64,000 nucleotides of DNA from Paenirhodobacter populi (lineage in GTDB: Bacteria; Pseudomonadota; Alphaproteobacteria; Rhodobacterales; Rhodobacteraceae), in the NCBI RefSeq assembly GCF_004022215.1, contig NZ_SAUZ01000008.1, positions 62,001-126,000 of the forward strand, read 5' to 3'. Shown piece after piece: positions 9,802-18,009 of the stretch. Each line of letters starts with the position of its first letter. The stretch's first letter is position 1. The notes under the pieces were generated by a model. The model had not been told where the DNA came from. It saw only the letters and a program-made list of their open reading frames with translations, and made no database searches. Position numbers and translations under genes: made by a program.

Positions 9802-10347
9802 ATGCGCCTGCGCCCAGCTACCGTCCCTGCCCTCCGCCCCGCTGTCGCCGGGGTGCTTGCGCTGATCCTCCTGGCGATCGGTGGCACCGGTGCCGTACAG
9901 GCGCAGGATGTCGCGTTCCAGAGCGTTCGCTCTAGCCCCGATGCGCCGGTCACCGTCACCTCGGACGAGCTTTCGGTGGATCAGGGCACCGGCATCGCCA
10001 TCTTCACCGGCAATGTCATCGTCGTGCAGGAAGGGCTGCGGCTGAACGCCGACAAGGTCACCGTCGATTACGTGCAGGGCGACCGGACGCAGATCAGCAC
10101 CATGACCGCCGACGGCAATGTCGTCATGGTCTCGCCGACCGAGGCGGCGCAGGGCAACCACGCCGTCTACGACGTGCCCGGAGGCACCGTGGTGATGACC
10201 GGCGACGTGCTGCTGACGCAGGGGCCGAACATCATGTCCGGGCCGAAGCTGACCGTCGATCTGCGCTCCGGCACCGGGCGGATGGAGGGCGGAGGCGGGC
10301 GCGTGCGCACCGTGCTGCAACCCGGCGCGCAGGGTTCGACGCCATGA
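9802..10347 (+). CDS. lptA: LPS transport periplasmic protein LptA
   Basis: LptA (181 aa) forms the periplasmic bridge for LPS. The start at 9802 gives a signal peptide of about 35 residues ending VQA before QD. The mature OstA-like domain begins VTVTSDELSVDQGTGIAIFTG and continues with the NADKVTVDYV and GNHAVYDVPGGTVVMTG beta-jellyroll repeats. It overlaps lptB by an ATGA. A longer upstream frame without a signal peptide was rejected. Confidence 0.94.
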   Translation: MRLRPATVPALRPAVAGVLALILLAIGGTGAVQAQDVAFQSVRSSPDAPVTVTSDELSVDQGTGIAIFTGNVIVVQEGLRLNADKVTVDYVQGDRTQISTMTADGNVVMVSPTEAAQGNHAVYDVPGGTVVMTGDVLLTQGPNIMSGPKLTVDLRSGTGRMEGGGGRVRTVLQPGAQGSTP

Positions 10348-11123
10348 ACGACAGCCTTTCGACGACCCGGCCCGCCGCCTCCGCCGGGGATCACACGGAT
10401 GGCGGGCTGGTCGTTTCCAACCTGCGCAAGAGCTACAAGAAGCGCGTGGTGCTGCGCGACGTCTCGCTCCGGCTCGAACGGGGCGAGGTGGTGGCGCTGC
10501 TCGGCCCGAACGGCTCGGGCAAGACCACCTGTTTCTATGCGATCGCCGGGCTCGTGCAGCCCGATGCCGGACAGGTGCTGATCGACGGCCACGATGTCAC
10601 CGGCCTGCCGATGTATCGCCGCGCGCGGATGGGAATCGGCTACCTGCCGCAGGAGGCTTCGATCTTCCGCGGGCTGACGGTCGAACAGAACATCATGGCG
10701 ATCCTTGAAATCTCGGAGCCCGACGCCCACCGCCGCCGCGAGCGGCTGGAGGAACTGCTGGGCGACTTCTCCATCGCGCATCTGCAGAAGTCGCCGGCGC
10801 TGGCGCTGTCGGGGGGCGAACGGCGGCGGGTGGAAATCGCGCGCTGTCTGGCGGCCTCGCCGAAATACCTGCTGCTCGATGAACCCTTCGCCGGCGTCGA
10901 TCCGATCGCGGTGAACGAGATCCGCACCCTTGTGTCCCACCTCAAGGAACGCGGCATCGGCGTGCTCATCACCGATCACAACGTGCGCGAGACGCTCGAT
11001 ATCGTCGAGCGCGCCTATATCCTGCACGACGGGCAGGTGCTGATGTCCGGCACCGCCGACGAGGTGGTGCGCAACGACGATGTGCGCCGCGTCTATCTGG
11101 GCGAGAATTTCCGCATTTCGTGA
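10344..11123 (+). CDS. lptB: LPS export ABC transporter ATPase LptB
   Basis: LptB (259 aa) powers LPS extraction with LptF and LptG, which are not in this window. Walker A is GPNGSGKTT (about 54-62), the signature is LSGGERRRVEIAR and Walker B is YLLLDEPFAGVD. EALALD-like C-terminal features are replaced by ITDHNVRETLDIVERAYIL, typical of LptB. It overlaps lptA by four bases. rpoN, which follows lptB in many proteobacteria, is missing; hpf comes next after 303 bases. Confidence 0.96.
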   Translation: MNDSLSTTRPAASAGDHTDGGLVVSNLRKSYKKRVVLRDVSLRLERGEVVALLGPNGSGKTTCFYAIAGLVQPDAGQVLIDGHDVTGLPMYRRARMGIGYLPQEASIFRGLTVEQNIMAILEISEPDAHRRRERLEELLGDFSIAHLQKSPALALSGGERRRVEIARCLAASPKYLLLDEPFAGVDPIAVNEIRTLVSHLKERGIGVLITDHNVRETLDIVERAYILHDGQVLMSGTADEVVRNDDVRRVYLGENFRIS

Positions 11124-11426
11124 TCCGGAACCGCCGATCCCGGGCGCTTGCCGCCCCCGATCGGCGATGTGCCGCGCCGCGGCGTGAGCAACCCGTTGAC
11201 AGAAGGGCCGTTCCTTTCCCACACTACCCAGATGCGTGACCACCGCCCCCTTTCCGCGCGACGTCGCCGCCCGTGTTTCCGGCGGTGCTCGGGCATTTCA
11301 GGGGCCGCCCCGTCTTGGGCCGGGGACCGGATCGCGGTGCCACGCAGCGAATCCCCTCAAAGGATTTCAACCGGCCCGGCGGTCCGGACCCTGTCCGGCG
11401 CGGGTCCCTGACGTGAAGGAGAAGCC
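11124..11426. other. Leader region between lptB and hpf
   Basis: These 303 bases hold a GC-rich hairpin after lptB (arms GCCGATC at 11132-11138 and GATCGGC at 11158-11164) without a T-run, then the hpf promoter candidate. A GC-rich transcribed leader of about 190 nt follows, with several short inverted repeats. No gene is seen; a small frame starting at 11232 has no supporting features. Confidence 0.45.
11196..11227 (+). promoter_or_regulatory. Candidate promoter for hpf-ptsN
   Basis: TTGACA at 11196-11201, then CCCACACTA at about 11218-11226. The -35 fits sigma-70; the downstream element looks more like the CCCATNTA type of heat-shock sigma factors. Stress control of a ribosome hibernation factor would make sense but is inference. 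Confidence 0.4.
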
Positions 11427-12002
11427 ATGCGTTATCAGATCAGCGGAAAGCAGCTCGATATCGGCGAGGCTCTGCAAAGCCATGTGAAGACCGGGCTGGA
11501 CGCCACGGTCGACAAATATATGCAGCGCCCCACCGATGCGACGATTGTCTTCTCGAAAAATGCCCATGAATACAGCTGCGAAGCCAGCCTGCACCTGTCC
11601 ACGGGGCTGACCGCCACCGCCTCGGGCAAGGCGACCGAGATCTATGCCGCCTTCGAGGCCTGCCGCGAAAAGATGGACAAGCAGCTGCGCCGCCACAAGC
11701 GCCGGCTGAAGGACCATTCGCGCGAACGTTCGCAGCCGGTTGAATTCGCCGCCGCGGACATGTATGTGCTCGCCGCGGATGAAGACGAAACCGAAGCCGA
11801 CGGCGACAGCCTCGCACCCGTCATCGTCGCCGAGATGGAGATGCAGGTTCCCACCTGCTCGGTCGGCGAGGCGGTGTTGCAGATGGAACTGGCCGGCAAG
11901 CCACTGCTCGTCTTCCGTAACGAGAAACACGGCGGGGTGAATGTGGTCTACAGCCGTGACGACGGTCATGTCGGCTGGATCGACCCGCGCAACAGCAAGT
12001 GA
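11427..12002 (+). CDS. hpf: Ribosome hibernation promoting factor, long form
   Basis: Long HPF (191 aa) dimerises 70S ribosomes into inactive 100S particles. The N-terminal YfiA/RaiA domain (residues 1-100, YQISGKQLDIGEALQSHV and YCAFEACREKMDKQLRRHK-type basic helix) is joined by an acidic linker (DEDETEADGD) to the C-terminal dimerisation domain (VGEAVLQMELAGKPLLVFRN, GHVGWIDPR). AAGGAG lies upstream of the ATG. It sits 10 bases before ptsN, the usual neighbour. Confidence 0.96.
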   Translation: MRYQISGKQLDIGEALQSHVKTGLDATVDKYMQRPTDATIVFSKNAHEYSCEASLHLSTGLTATASGKATEIYAAFEACREKMDKQLRRHKRRLKDHSRERSQPVEFAAADMYVLAADEDETEADGDSLAPVIVAEMEMQVPTCSVGEAVLQMELAGKPLLVFRNEKHGGVNVVYSRDDGHVGWIDPRNSK

Positions 12003-12012
12003 GCGTCTGAAC

Positions 12013-12504
12013 ATGGCGGACGCGGAAAAAGGACAGATGGATCTATCCAACCTGCTCAAGCCGGATGCCGTAAAGGTTCTGGCCACGGTCACGAGCAAGA
12101 AGCGTCTGTTTCAGGACCTCGGTGACATCGCGCATTCAGCCTACGGGCTGGATGCGATCCAGACGGTCGACGCGCTCCAGGAACGCGAGGCTCTTGGCCC
12201 CACCGGCGTCGGCCACGGGGTCGCGCTGCCGCATGCGCGGCTGCACGGGCTCGACCGGGTCGTGGGGGTGTTCCTGCGGCTGGAAAAGCCGCTCGACTTC
12301 GACGCGGTGGACCGGCTGCCGGTGGACCTGATCTTCGCGCTGTTCGCGCCGAAGGATTCGGGGGTCGATCACCTCAAGGCGCTGGCGCTGGTGTCGCGCA
12401 CGATGCGCAACGCCGAGGTCTGCACCAAGCTGCGGGCGAACACCGATCCGGCGGCGCTGCATGCGGTGCTGACGGCAGCGGCGGGCGGCGTGCAGGCGGC
12501 CTGA
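12013..12504 (+). CDS. ptsN: Nitrogen-PTS EIIA component PtsN
   Basis: EIIA-Ntr (163 aa), the phosphoacceptor of the regulatory nitrogen PTS, which signals to K+ transport and stress systems rather than importing sugar. It is a PTS EIIA type-2 domain; the phosphorylated histidine lies in GHGVALPHARLHG (His74). The start ATG at 12013 is 10 bases after hpf; an internal MDLSNLL at codon 9 is an alternative. rpoN is not linked here. Confidence 0.94.
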   Translation: MADAEKGQMDLSNLLKPDAVKVLATVTSKKRLFQDLGDIAHSAYGLDAIQTVDALQEREALGPTGVGHGVALPHARLHGLDRVVGVFLRLEKPLDFDAVDRLPVDLIFALFAPKDSGVDHLKALALVSRTMRNAEVCTKLRANTDPAALHAVLTAAAGGVQAA

Positions 12505-12543
12505 GCGCGCGCTCCCTGCGGGGGGCGCGGGTGGTTGAGGTGC

Positions 12544-12649
12544 AAGGGGGCCAGCCCCCTCGCGCGTGTCCTGCGCATTCGGCGGGACATCCTTCCACTG
12601 GAAGGATGTCTGATCCGCCTCATCCCGGAATATTTATGGAAACACGATG
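12544..12649 (-). repeat. Dispersed intergenic hairpin repeat, copy C (long variant)
   Basis: Between the convergent ptsN and sulfotransferase genes. It carries AGGGGGCCAGCCCCCT, then a longer variable part, then ATCCCGGAATATTTATGGAAA. The variable part contains a nearly perfect palindrome, GACATCCTTCCA-C-TGGAAGGATGTC split over 12586-12610. Its hairpins may end both convergent transcripts. Confidence 0.75.
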
Positions 12650-12688
12650 GGAAGAAGGCTGTTTCCTGCGTGATTCCGCCCCGTCTTC

Positions 12689-14113
12689 CTAGGCCACGCC
12701 CCAGTCCTTGAAACCGAACTGATTGTAGTCGCGCGCATAGAGATCGCGCGCGATTTCCTCCAGCCGGGGCGACCAGATTTCCGACAGCGCCACTGGGGCG
12801 ATCGCCTCTTCGGGCGGCAGGTGCGGCGGCTCGATCCCCACGGTCCAGCACAGCCAGGCCAGATCATCGTCCAGCCGGTCGTGGCGCATGATCACATCGG
12901 GCGCGGCAAAGCGCGAAAACCCCTCGATCATCGCCGACTGGCTTGCCCAGATCAGCGCGACCCGCACGTTGGTCTGGTTGTTCAGGTTCGCCTTCAGCCA
13001 GCCCATGAACTGTTCGAGCAGTCCCGCCCAATCCTTCGGATCCCAGTCCCTTGGCCCGGTGCGCGTGCCTTCGGCCGGTATGGGCAGCTTGTAGACCCGG
13101 CGCAGCGCCTCGCGGATATCGGCCATGTCGCGCCGCCTGAGCAGCGCCGCCAGCGCCAGATGCGCGCGTTCCAGCGGATGGCGCAGCACGGTGAAGCCGC
13201 GATGGCCGGGGTGGCGGTCCTTCCACTGGCGTAGGCTGCCTTGGGTGAAATTCTCCTCGACCGCGCCCAGTTCGTGAAACCAGTTGCGCAGCACCGTGTC
13301 GAAGGGCGAGGGCAGCGGCATGTAGACCAGCCCCCGGTCACTTGCGACGAAGCGCGGCACCGCCGGCCCCCGGCGCGGCTCGAAATTCGGGGTGCGCGAC
13401 AGGTTGAAGCGGTCGAGCCGGGCAAGCGCGGCCTCAAGTTCCGGGAAATTCGCCACCTTGTCGCCGATCGCCCCGGGGTTCTGCACCACGAGGTTCGAGG
13501 GCAGCGCCGCCAGCCGCGCGGGAACGCCCAGCCAGGCGGCCAGACCGTTCAGCACGTCAAGATCGCGCAGATCGTCATAATCCACGTAGAAGGCCGTCTG
13601 GCCCGAGGTCTGCAAGGCCCGCATCAGCAGGATCTGGAAATCCTGCAATTCGGCCAGATGCGCCTCGAACTCACTCGCGTCGAACACGGCCTGCGCCGAT
13701 TTGCGGTTGCGCGCATCGCCCAGCTTCCACTGTCCGGTGGCGCGGGCGATCTTCAGGCTGACATAGCTTTCGACCGGATTGCGGGTCAGGACGATCTTGG
13801 CGCAGCTCGGGTCGTCCAGCATCGCATCCAGCACGCGCGGGTCGTGGTCGTGGAAATACCGGCAGCCGTTCAGCCCCGGGGCGTTGCGGATACGATCCCA
13901 CAGTGCCATCGGATCGCGGTCCCGCGCCGCGCGGCTGATGCCCAGAAGCTCCGCCCGGTCGGGATAGCCGATCAGCGCGGGGTTGAACGCCTCGCCGTGG
14001 CAGGTGACATCCGCCAGCATGTTGAGCGCGGCCTCGAGCAGGTTCGACCCGGTGCGCATTTCCGCGAGAATCACGAAACTGTCGAATTTCGGCATGGTCT
14101 GTTCCGCCTTCAT
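12689..14113 (-). CDS. NodH/Stf0-type sulfotransferase-like protein
   Basis: Probable PAPS-dependent carbohydrate sulfotransferase (474 aa). The N-terminal half has a 5'-phosphosulfate loop-like motif (ILAEMRTGSNLLEAALN), GHGEAFNP-type spacing and a 3'-phosphate motif (AKIVLTRNPVESYVS). The C-terminal half (about 245-474) carries a second 3'-phosphate-like segment (GFTVLRHPLERAHLA), suggesting a duplicated or fused domain whose P-loop is not evident. It overlaps the GT14 gene by ATGA and ends the galU-galE-GT operon. The sulfated acceptor is unknown, but the context points to an extracellular glycan. Confidence 0.75.
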   Translation of the reverse strand: MKAEQTMPKFDSFVILAEMRTGSNLLEAALNMLADVTCHGEAFNPALIGYPDRAELLGISRAARDRDPMALWDRIRNAPGLNGCRYFHDHDPRVLDAMLDDPSCAKIVLTRNPVESYVSLKIARATGQWKLGDARNRKSAQAVFDASEFEAHLAELQDFQILLMRALQTSGQTAFYVDYDDLRDLDVLNGLAAWLGVPARLAALPSNLVVQNPGAIGDKVANFPELEAALARLDRFNLSRTPNFEPRRGPAVPRFVASDRGLVYMPLPSPFDTVLRNWFHELGAVEENFTQGSLRQWKDRHPGHRGFTVLRHPLERAHLALAALLRRRDMADIREALRRVYKLPIPAEGTRTGPRDWDPKDWAGLLEQFMGWLKANLNNQTNVRVALIWASQSAMIEGFSRFAAPDVIMRHDRLDDDLAWLCWTVGIEPPHLPPEEAIAPVALSEIWSPRLEEIARDLYARDYNQFGFKDWGVA

Positions 14114-15801
14114 GTGTTGCGGGCGGCCGGCTGGACGGGGCCGCGCAGCATGGCTTCGTGGCCGACCGGGAAATTCCCGATCAGGCGGGGCTGCAGGCCC
14201 TGATTGCGCAGCTTTTGCAAGAACCCGCCAAAGCCCGTCAGGTCAACCATCCGCGGCAGCGTGGTCAGCGGCTGCTGCCGGCGGGGGCTGATTTCATCGA
14301 TGATCGCCTGCAGTGGCGTCGCCGGATCGTCAAGGAAATCCGCCAGCGTCCAGATCCGCAGCCGCGCCTGCGTATGGACGGATCGCAGGATCTCCAGATG
14401 CCGGGTCTCGATCCGGTGGAGCCGTGTCGCCTCCTGCCGGATCGCGGCGAAATCGCCGCCCGCGCGGAACAGCGGCACCACCCACGCCCCGCTGATGACC
14501 GAGATCTGCGCCTGCGGATCGGTGGCGATGAACCAGTTGATCTCCTGCGCGTCGCGCGGGCCGAACAGGAAACACTGGCGCGTGCCCCGGCTGTTCCAGA
14601 TCAGGCTGGTCAGGAAGGCGCGCGGGTCATAGTCGCGCAAGCGCGCGCTGTCGGACAGGCCGCCGCGGAAACCGCGCTGCCCGCCCGCGAATTCGGCGCG
14701 TCCGGGCGCGAAGAGATGGCCATGCACATCCCCCGGGATCTGCTGCGCCAGCCAGCCGCCGAAATCCTCGAACAGCTCGCCGAATCCCTGAAAGACCGAA
14801 TAGGGCGCGGCGGTCTTACCCTGTTCGCGGTCCCGCCGTGGCAGGCGGCTTTGCATATACAGCCCCGGCCGCCCGCGCAGGCGCCGTTCGGTCGCAGCGC
14901 GGAACAGCCGTTCCAGCGGCATCGGATCGGGCTCGGCCCGGCTGCGCTCCAGATCCGGCGACAGGAAGCCGCGATAGAGCCCCTCGGCCCCCGGCCAGAT
15001 CTTGCGCGCGACGAAAAAGCCCGAGCGGCGCAGCACCTTCTGGTGATCGTCGTAAAAGACATAGGGCTTGCCGAGCGCATCGAACCGCGCCAGCGTCAGC
15101 GAGCGGCTTTCGATCCGGTCGGAATGGCGCCGCGCCAGTGTCTGGAAATAGCTTTCGTCCGGAATCCAGACGCGGCGGAAATAGCGGTCGTAACGGGCCC
15201 GGTCCGGATCCGTCAGGATCGCCGAAAGCGTCTTGCGCGACAGGCACCACCACTGGCTGCCCAGATGCGGGGTGAGGCCCGGCGGAATCCGGCGCCGGAA
15301 GCCCAGCCGGCGTTGCAGGTCCACATAGGCGTCGAACAGCCGGCGCTGCGTCTTCCATCCAAAGGGGAAGCGCAGGGTGAACCGCTCGATATCCAGCCCG
15401 CCGATCGTCCATTCCGTGTCGGCGGTGGTGGCGCTTTCGATGAAATCGGTGTCGGGACAGGCGGCCAGATAATCCGCAAGATCGGCAACCGGGCGCAAGG
15501 GCAGGCAGGCGCCCGAGGTCAGGTAGACATGCCCGACATGCGGCGCACGGGACAGGATCATCTCCGCCCCGGCCTGCGCGGCGGCGACCAGCGACCACGT
15601 TCCCCAGGCACAGCGATAGCGCCGGGTGAACCCGACGGCATCGACATCGGCCAAACTGCGGCGCAGTGTATCAAACGCCGCGTCGGGCACGGCCGCATCC
15701 AGATGGATCGCCACCGGCACGCCGCCCGCCGCCCAGAACCGCGCCACCTGCGCCACCCGGTCGAGCGCGGTGTGGCAGATCATCACCACGCCGAAGCTCA
15801 C
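14110..15801 (-). CDS. GT14-type beta-1,6-N-acetylglucosaminyltransferase-like protein with C-terminal extension
   Basis: A 563-aa protein. Residues 1-270 resemble core-2/I-branching glycosyltransferases (GT14): MICHTALDRVAQVARFW, HVYLTSGACLPLRP, FIESATT, GSQWWCLSRKTLSAIL and the acidic WIPDESYFQTL. The remaining 290 residues form an extension seen in Rhodobacteraceae homologues (DUF5927/5928 type), of unknown role. It starts with GTG overlapping the upstream GT2 stop and overlaps the sulfotransferase start. A branching or decorating glycosyl transfer onto a surface glycan is inferred. Confidence 0.75.
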   Translation of the reverse strand: MSFGVVMICHTALDRVAQVARFWAAGGVPVAIHLDAAVPDAAFDTLRRSLADVDAVGFTRRYRCAWGTWSLVAAAQAGAEMILSRAPHVGHVYLTSGACLPLRPVADLADYLAACPDTDFIESATTADTEWTIGGLDIERFTLRFPFGWKTQRRLFDAYVDLQRRLGFRRRIPPGLTPHLGSQWWCLSRKTLSAILTDPDRARYDRYFRRVWIPDESYFQTLARRHSDRIESRSLTLARFDALGKPYVFYDDHQKVLRRSGFFVARKIWPGAEGLYRGFLSPDLERSRAEPDPMPLERLFRAATERRLRGRPGLYMQSRLPRRDREQGKTAAPYSVFQGFGELFEDFGGWLAQQIPGDVHGHLFAPGRAEFAGGQRGFRGGLSDSARLRDYDPRAFLTSLIWNSRGTRQCFLFGPRDAQEINWFIATDPQAQISVISGAWVVPLFRAGGDFAAIRQEATRLHRIETRHLEILRSVHTQARLRIWTLADFLDDPATPLQAIIDEISPRRQQPLTTLPRMVDLTGFGGFLQKLRNQGLQPRLIGNFPVGHEAMLRGPVQPAARNT

Positions 15802-16808
15802 AGCCAGTTCCCCCGCGAGATCAGGCCGAGCGTATCGAGCTGGCGCCAGTTCAGATACCGTTCCGACTGTTCCGTCCAGAGGTCGAGCCCCCCGGCCAGC
15901 CCCTGCCGATAGGCGGCATATTCGGCAGACCCGGCGTAATGTTCGCGCCGCCGCATCTCCTCGGCGACCTTCTGTGTCAGGACGGGCAGGAATTTCGTAT
16001 GCAGCAGGCAGCCCGAGGCCATTTCCCCGCCCCGCTCCTCATATACATGGTTCAACCGCCGCGGCAGCAGCGCATGGGTCGATGATACATAAACATAGCC
16101 GCGTTGCCAGCGCACCAGCGGAATCTTGTTCAACGCCGGGGCCGAGGCCGGATCATCGGAGAAAAAGGCCCGCGACCGCGGCCCGCCCTGAATCCACAGG
16201 TCATGCAACTTTGCATTGCGCCGCATCATGTAATTGCCGCTGTCGAACCAGCAGGCGATCTCAAGCGGATCCTGCCCCTCCTGATAGGGAACGGCGCCGA
16301 TCGGCCCCTTCGGATACAGATCCAGCAGCATCGCGGAAAAGGAGGGAAGCCCCTGCCCGTCCAGCCAGTCCGTCAGCGCGCGGAGCGGGCGCACATCGCA
16401 ATAGGGATAAACGAACAATTCGTCCGGATCGACCACCAGCACCCAATGGCCGGTGCCGTGACGGCGCAGCAGGTGGTTGATCCAGCTGACCCCGAAATTC
16501 GCGGCGCGGTAGCTGGCGCGCGTGGACCACAGGGACACGTCCGGCTGATCGTGCAGATAGTCGGCCGACCCGTCATCCGAGCCGTTGTCGATCATCAGAA
16601 AATGCCCGACCCCCATGTCGCGGTAATAGTTCAGGAACCACGGCAGCCGGATGCGTTCGTTGCGCAGCGTCGTGAAAACCAGAATATCCGAGGGGTCGAT
16701 CCCGGCCGTGCGGTCGGAAACCGGCTTCAGTTCGTGCCGGTGCAGCAATCCCCGCAGCTGGTGGCGGCGGCGCATCATCCTCAGGCGGTATAGCGTCTTC
16801 AGATTCAC
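15798..16808 (-). CDS. Family-2 glycosyltransferase (paralogue a)
   Basis: Glycosyltransferase with a GT-A fold (336 aa). The nucleotide-sugar region shows DILVFTTLRNERIRLPWFL and HFLMIDNGSDDGS, and the metal-binding acidic motif is VVDPDELFVYP. A basic N-terminus may sit on the membrane. It is a clear paralogue of the next gene upstream (DRTAGI, SYRAA-FG and GHW-DE-motifs are shared in order), so the pair arose by tandem duplication. It is followed by the GT14 and sulfotransferase genes with overlapping starts. Confidence 0.85.
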   Translation of the reverse strand: MNLKTLYRLRMMRRRHQLRGLLHRHELKPVSDRTAGIDPSDILVFTTLRNERIRLPWFLNYYRDMGVGHFLMIDNGSDDGSADYLHDQPDVSLWSTRASYRAANFGVSWINHLLRRHGTGHWVLVVDPDELFVYPYCDVRPLRALTDWLDGQGLPSFSAMLLDLYPKGPIGAVPYQEGQDPLEIACWFDSGNYMMRRNAKLHDLWIQGGPRSRAFFSDDPASAPALNKIPLVRWQRGYVYVSSTHALLPRRLNHVYEERGGEMASGCLLHTKFLPVLTQKVAEEMRRREHYAGSAEYAAYRQGLAGGLDLWTEQSERYLNWRQLDTLGLISRGNWL

Positions 16809-16927
16809 GGATTGTCTTCCACTCGCCGGGCATATGGAACGTCACACAACACAAGTCGGCGACTGTCGGGCCAGTCTTCGGTCGATGCCCTTGGAATGGC
16901 GCGAGGCCATGGCACAAGATGACTTCC

Positions 16928-16956
16928 GCGTTAGTTTGTTGCTGTTGTCTTGTCAA
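16928..16956 (-). promoter_or_regulatory. Possible internal promoter before GT2 paralogue a
   Basis: TTGACA (16951-16956), 17-bp spacer and TAACGC (16928-16933) on the minus strand, located at the 3' end of paralogue b. The 122-base gap that follows is the only sizeable break in this operon. The -10 match is weak. Confidence 0.3.
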
Positions 16957-17992
16957 CATCCTGGGCCGGATCGGGGGTCCAGCCACCGCGCGAGATCAGG
17001 CCCTCGGCCTCAAGCGCGCGCCAGCCGCGCCAGGTCGCGGCCCCGGGATGCCACAGGACCGGATCGGCGATCAGCCTGTCGTAATAATCGTCATAAAGCG
17101 CGGCATGGGTGAAATGTTCGCCGCGCAGCTTTTCATCGCGCGACCGCGGAATGACCTGATCGAGGAACTTGTTGTGCAAAAGCACCCCCGTCGGCAGGCC
17201 GCGCCGCGCGTCGAACCCGGCGTTCAGCCGTGGCGGCAGCGCGATATGGGTCGAGCTGACATAGGCATAGCGCCAGTGCCAGCGGATCAGCGGCGTCTTG
17301 TGCAGATGGGGCGCGCGCTCGGGGTTGTCGGCAAACAGGACGCGCTGTCGCGGCCCCCCGCGGATCGAGATATTGCGATAGCGGGGCTGGTATTCCCAGT
17401 CGTATCCGCAGGGATCGTAGTGATCCAGCACCGTGGCGGGATCCGCCCCCGGCGCGCACCGGGCAGACGACAACGGCCCGCGCGGATACAGATCCAGCAT
17501 CAGCGCCGCCATGCAATCCGCCCCCTGCGCGTCGAGCCACGCGGTCAGCGCCGGCAGGGCGGGGGTGCGGTCGGTCGGCAGGATCAGGATCTCATCCGCA
17601 TCGACCGTCAGGCACCAGTGCCCGTTGCCGTGGCGCATCAGCAGCCCGTTGATCCAGTCCATCCCGAAGCGCGCGGCGCGGTAGCTGCCCTCGGCGCGCC
17701 ACAGCGAAACGCCAGGCTCCGCCCGCAACAGCGCGGCGGTGGCGTCGGTGCTGGCATTGTCCACGATCAGGAAATGGCTGACCCCGAGGTCGCGGTAATG
17801 GCGCAGTAAGAACGGCAGGCGCGCGGCTTCGTTCCGCAGGCAGGCGAACAGCAGGATATCCCCCGGCGCGATCCCCGCCGTCCGGTCGCAGACCGGCTGC
17901 AACCGGCGGCGGGCCTTGATCGCGCGCCACAGCAGCTTGCGCCGCTTCACGCGCAGCCGATAGCGGCGGATGATATCGGACAGCAGATCCAT
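16931..17992 (-). CDS. Family-2 glycosyltransferase (paralogue b)
   Basis: GT-A glycosyltransferase of 353 aa. The start MDLLSDIIRR at 17992 is 17 bases after galE... the longer upstream frame runs through galE and was discarded. Motifs are DILLFACLRNEAARLPFLL, HFLIVDNASTDAT and the acidic VDADEILILP. Both paralogues share DRTAGI, SYRAARFG and a C-terminal ALEAEGLISRGGW-type ending, so they are full-length tandem copies. With galE upstream, a galactose or glucose-derived donor is plausible but not shown. Confidence 0.85.
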   Translation of the reverse strand: MDLLSDIIRRYRLRVKRRKLLWRAIKARRRLQPVCDRTAGIAPGDILLFACLRNEAARLPFLLRHYRDLGVSHFLIVDNASTDATAALLRAEPGVSLWRAEGSYRAARFGMDWINGLLMRHGNGHWCLTVDADEILILPTDRTPALPALTAWLDAQGADCMAALMLDLYPRGPLSSARCAPGADPATVLDHYDPCGYDWEYQPRYRNISIRGGPRQRVLFADNPERAPHLHKTPLIRWHWRYAYVSSTHIALPPRLNAGFDARRGLPTGVLLHNKFLDQVIPRSRDEKLRGEHFTHAALYDDYYDRLIADPVLWHPGAATWRGWRALEAEGLISRGGWTPDPAQDVDKTTATN

Positions 17993-18009
17993 CCGCCTCC
18001 GGTTCGGGA

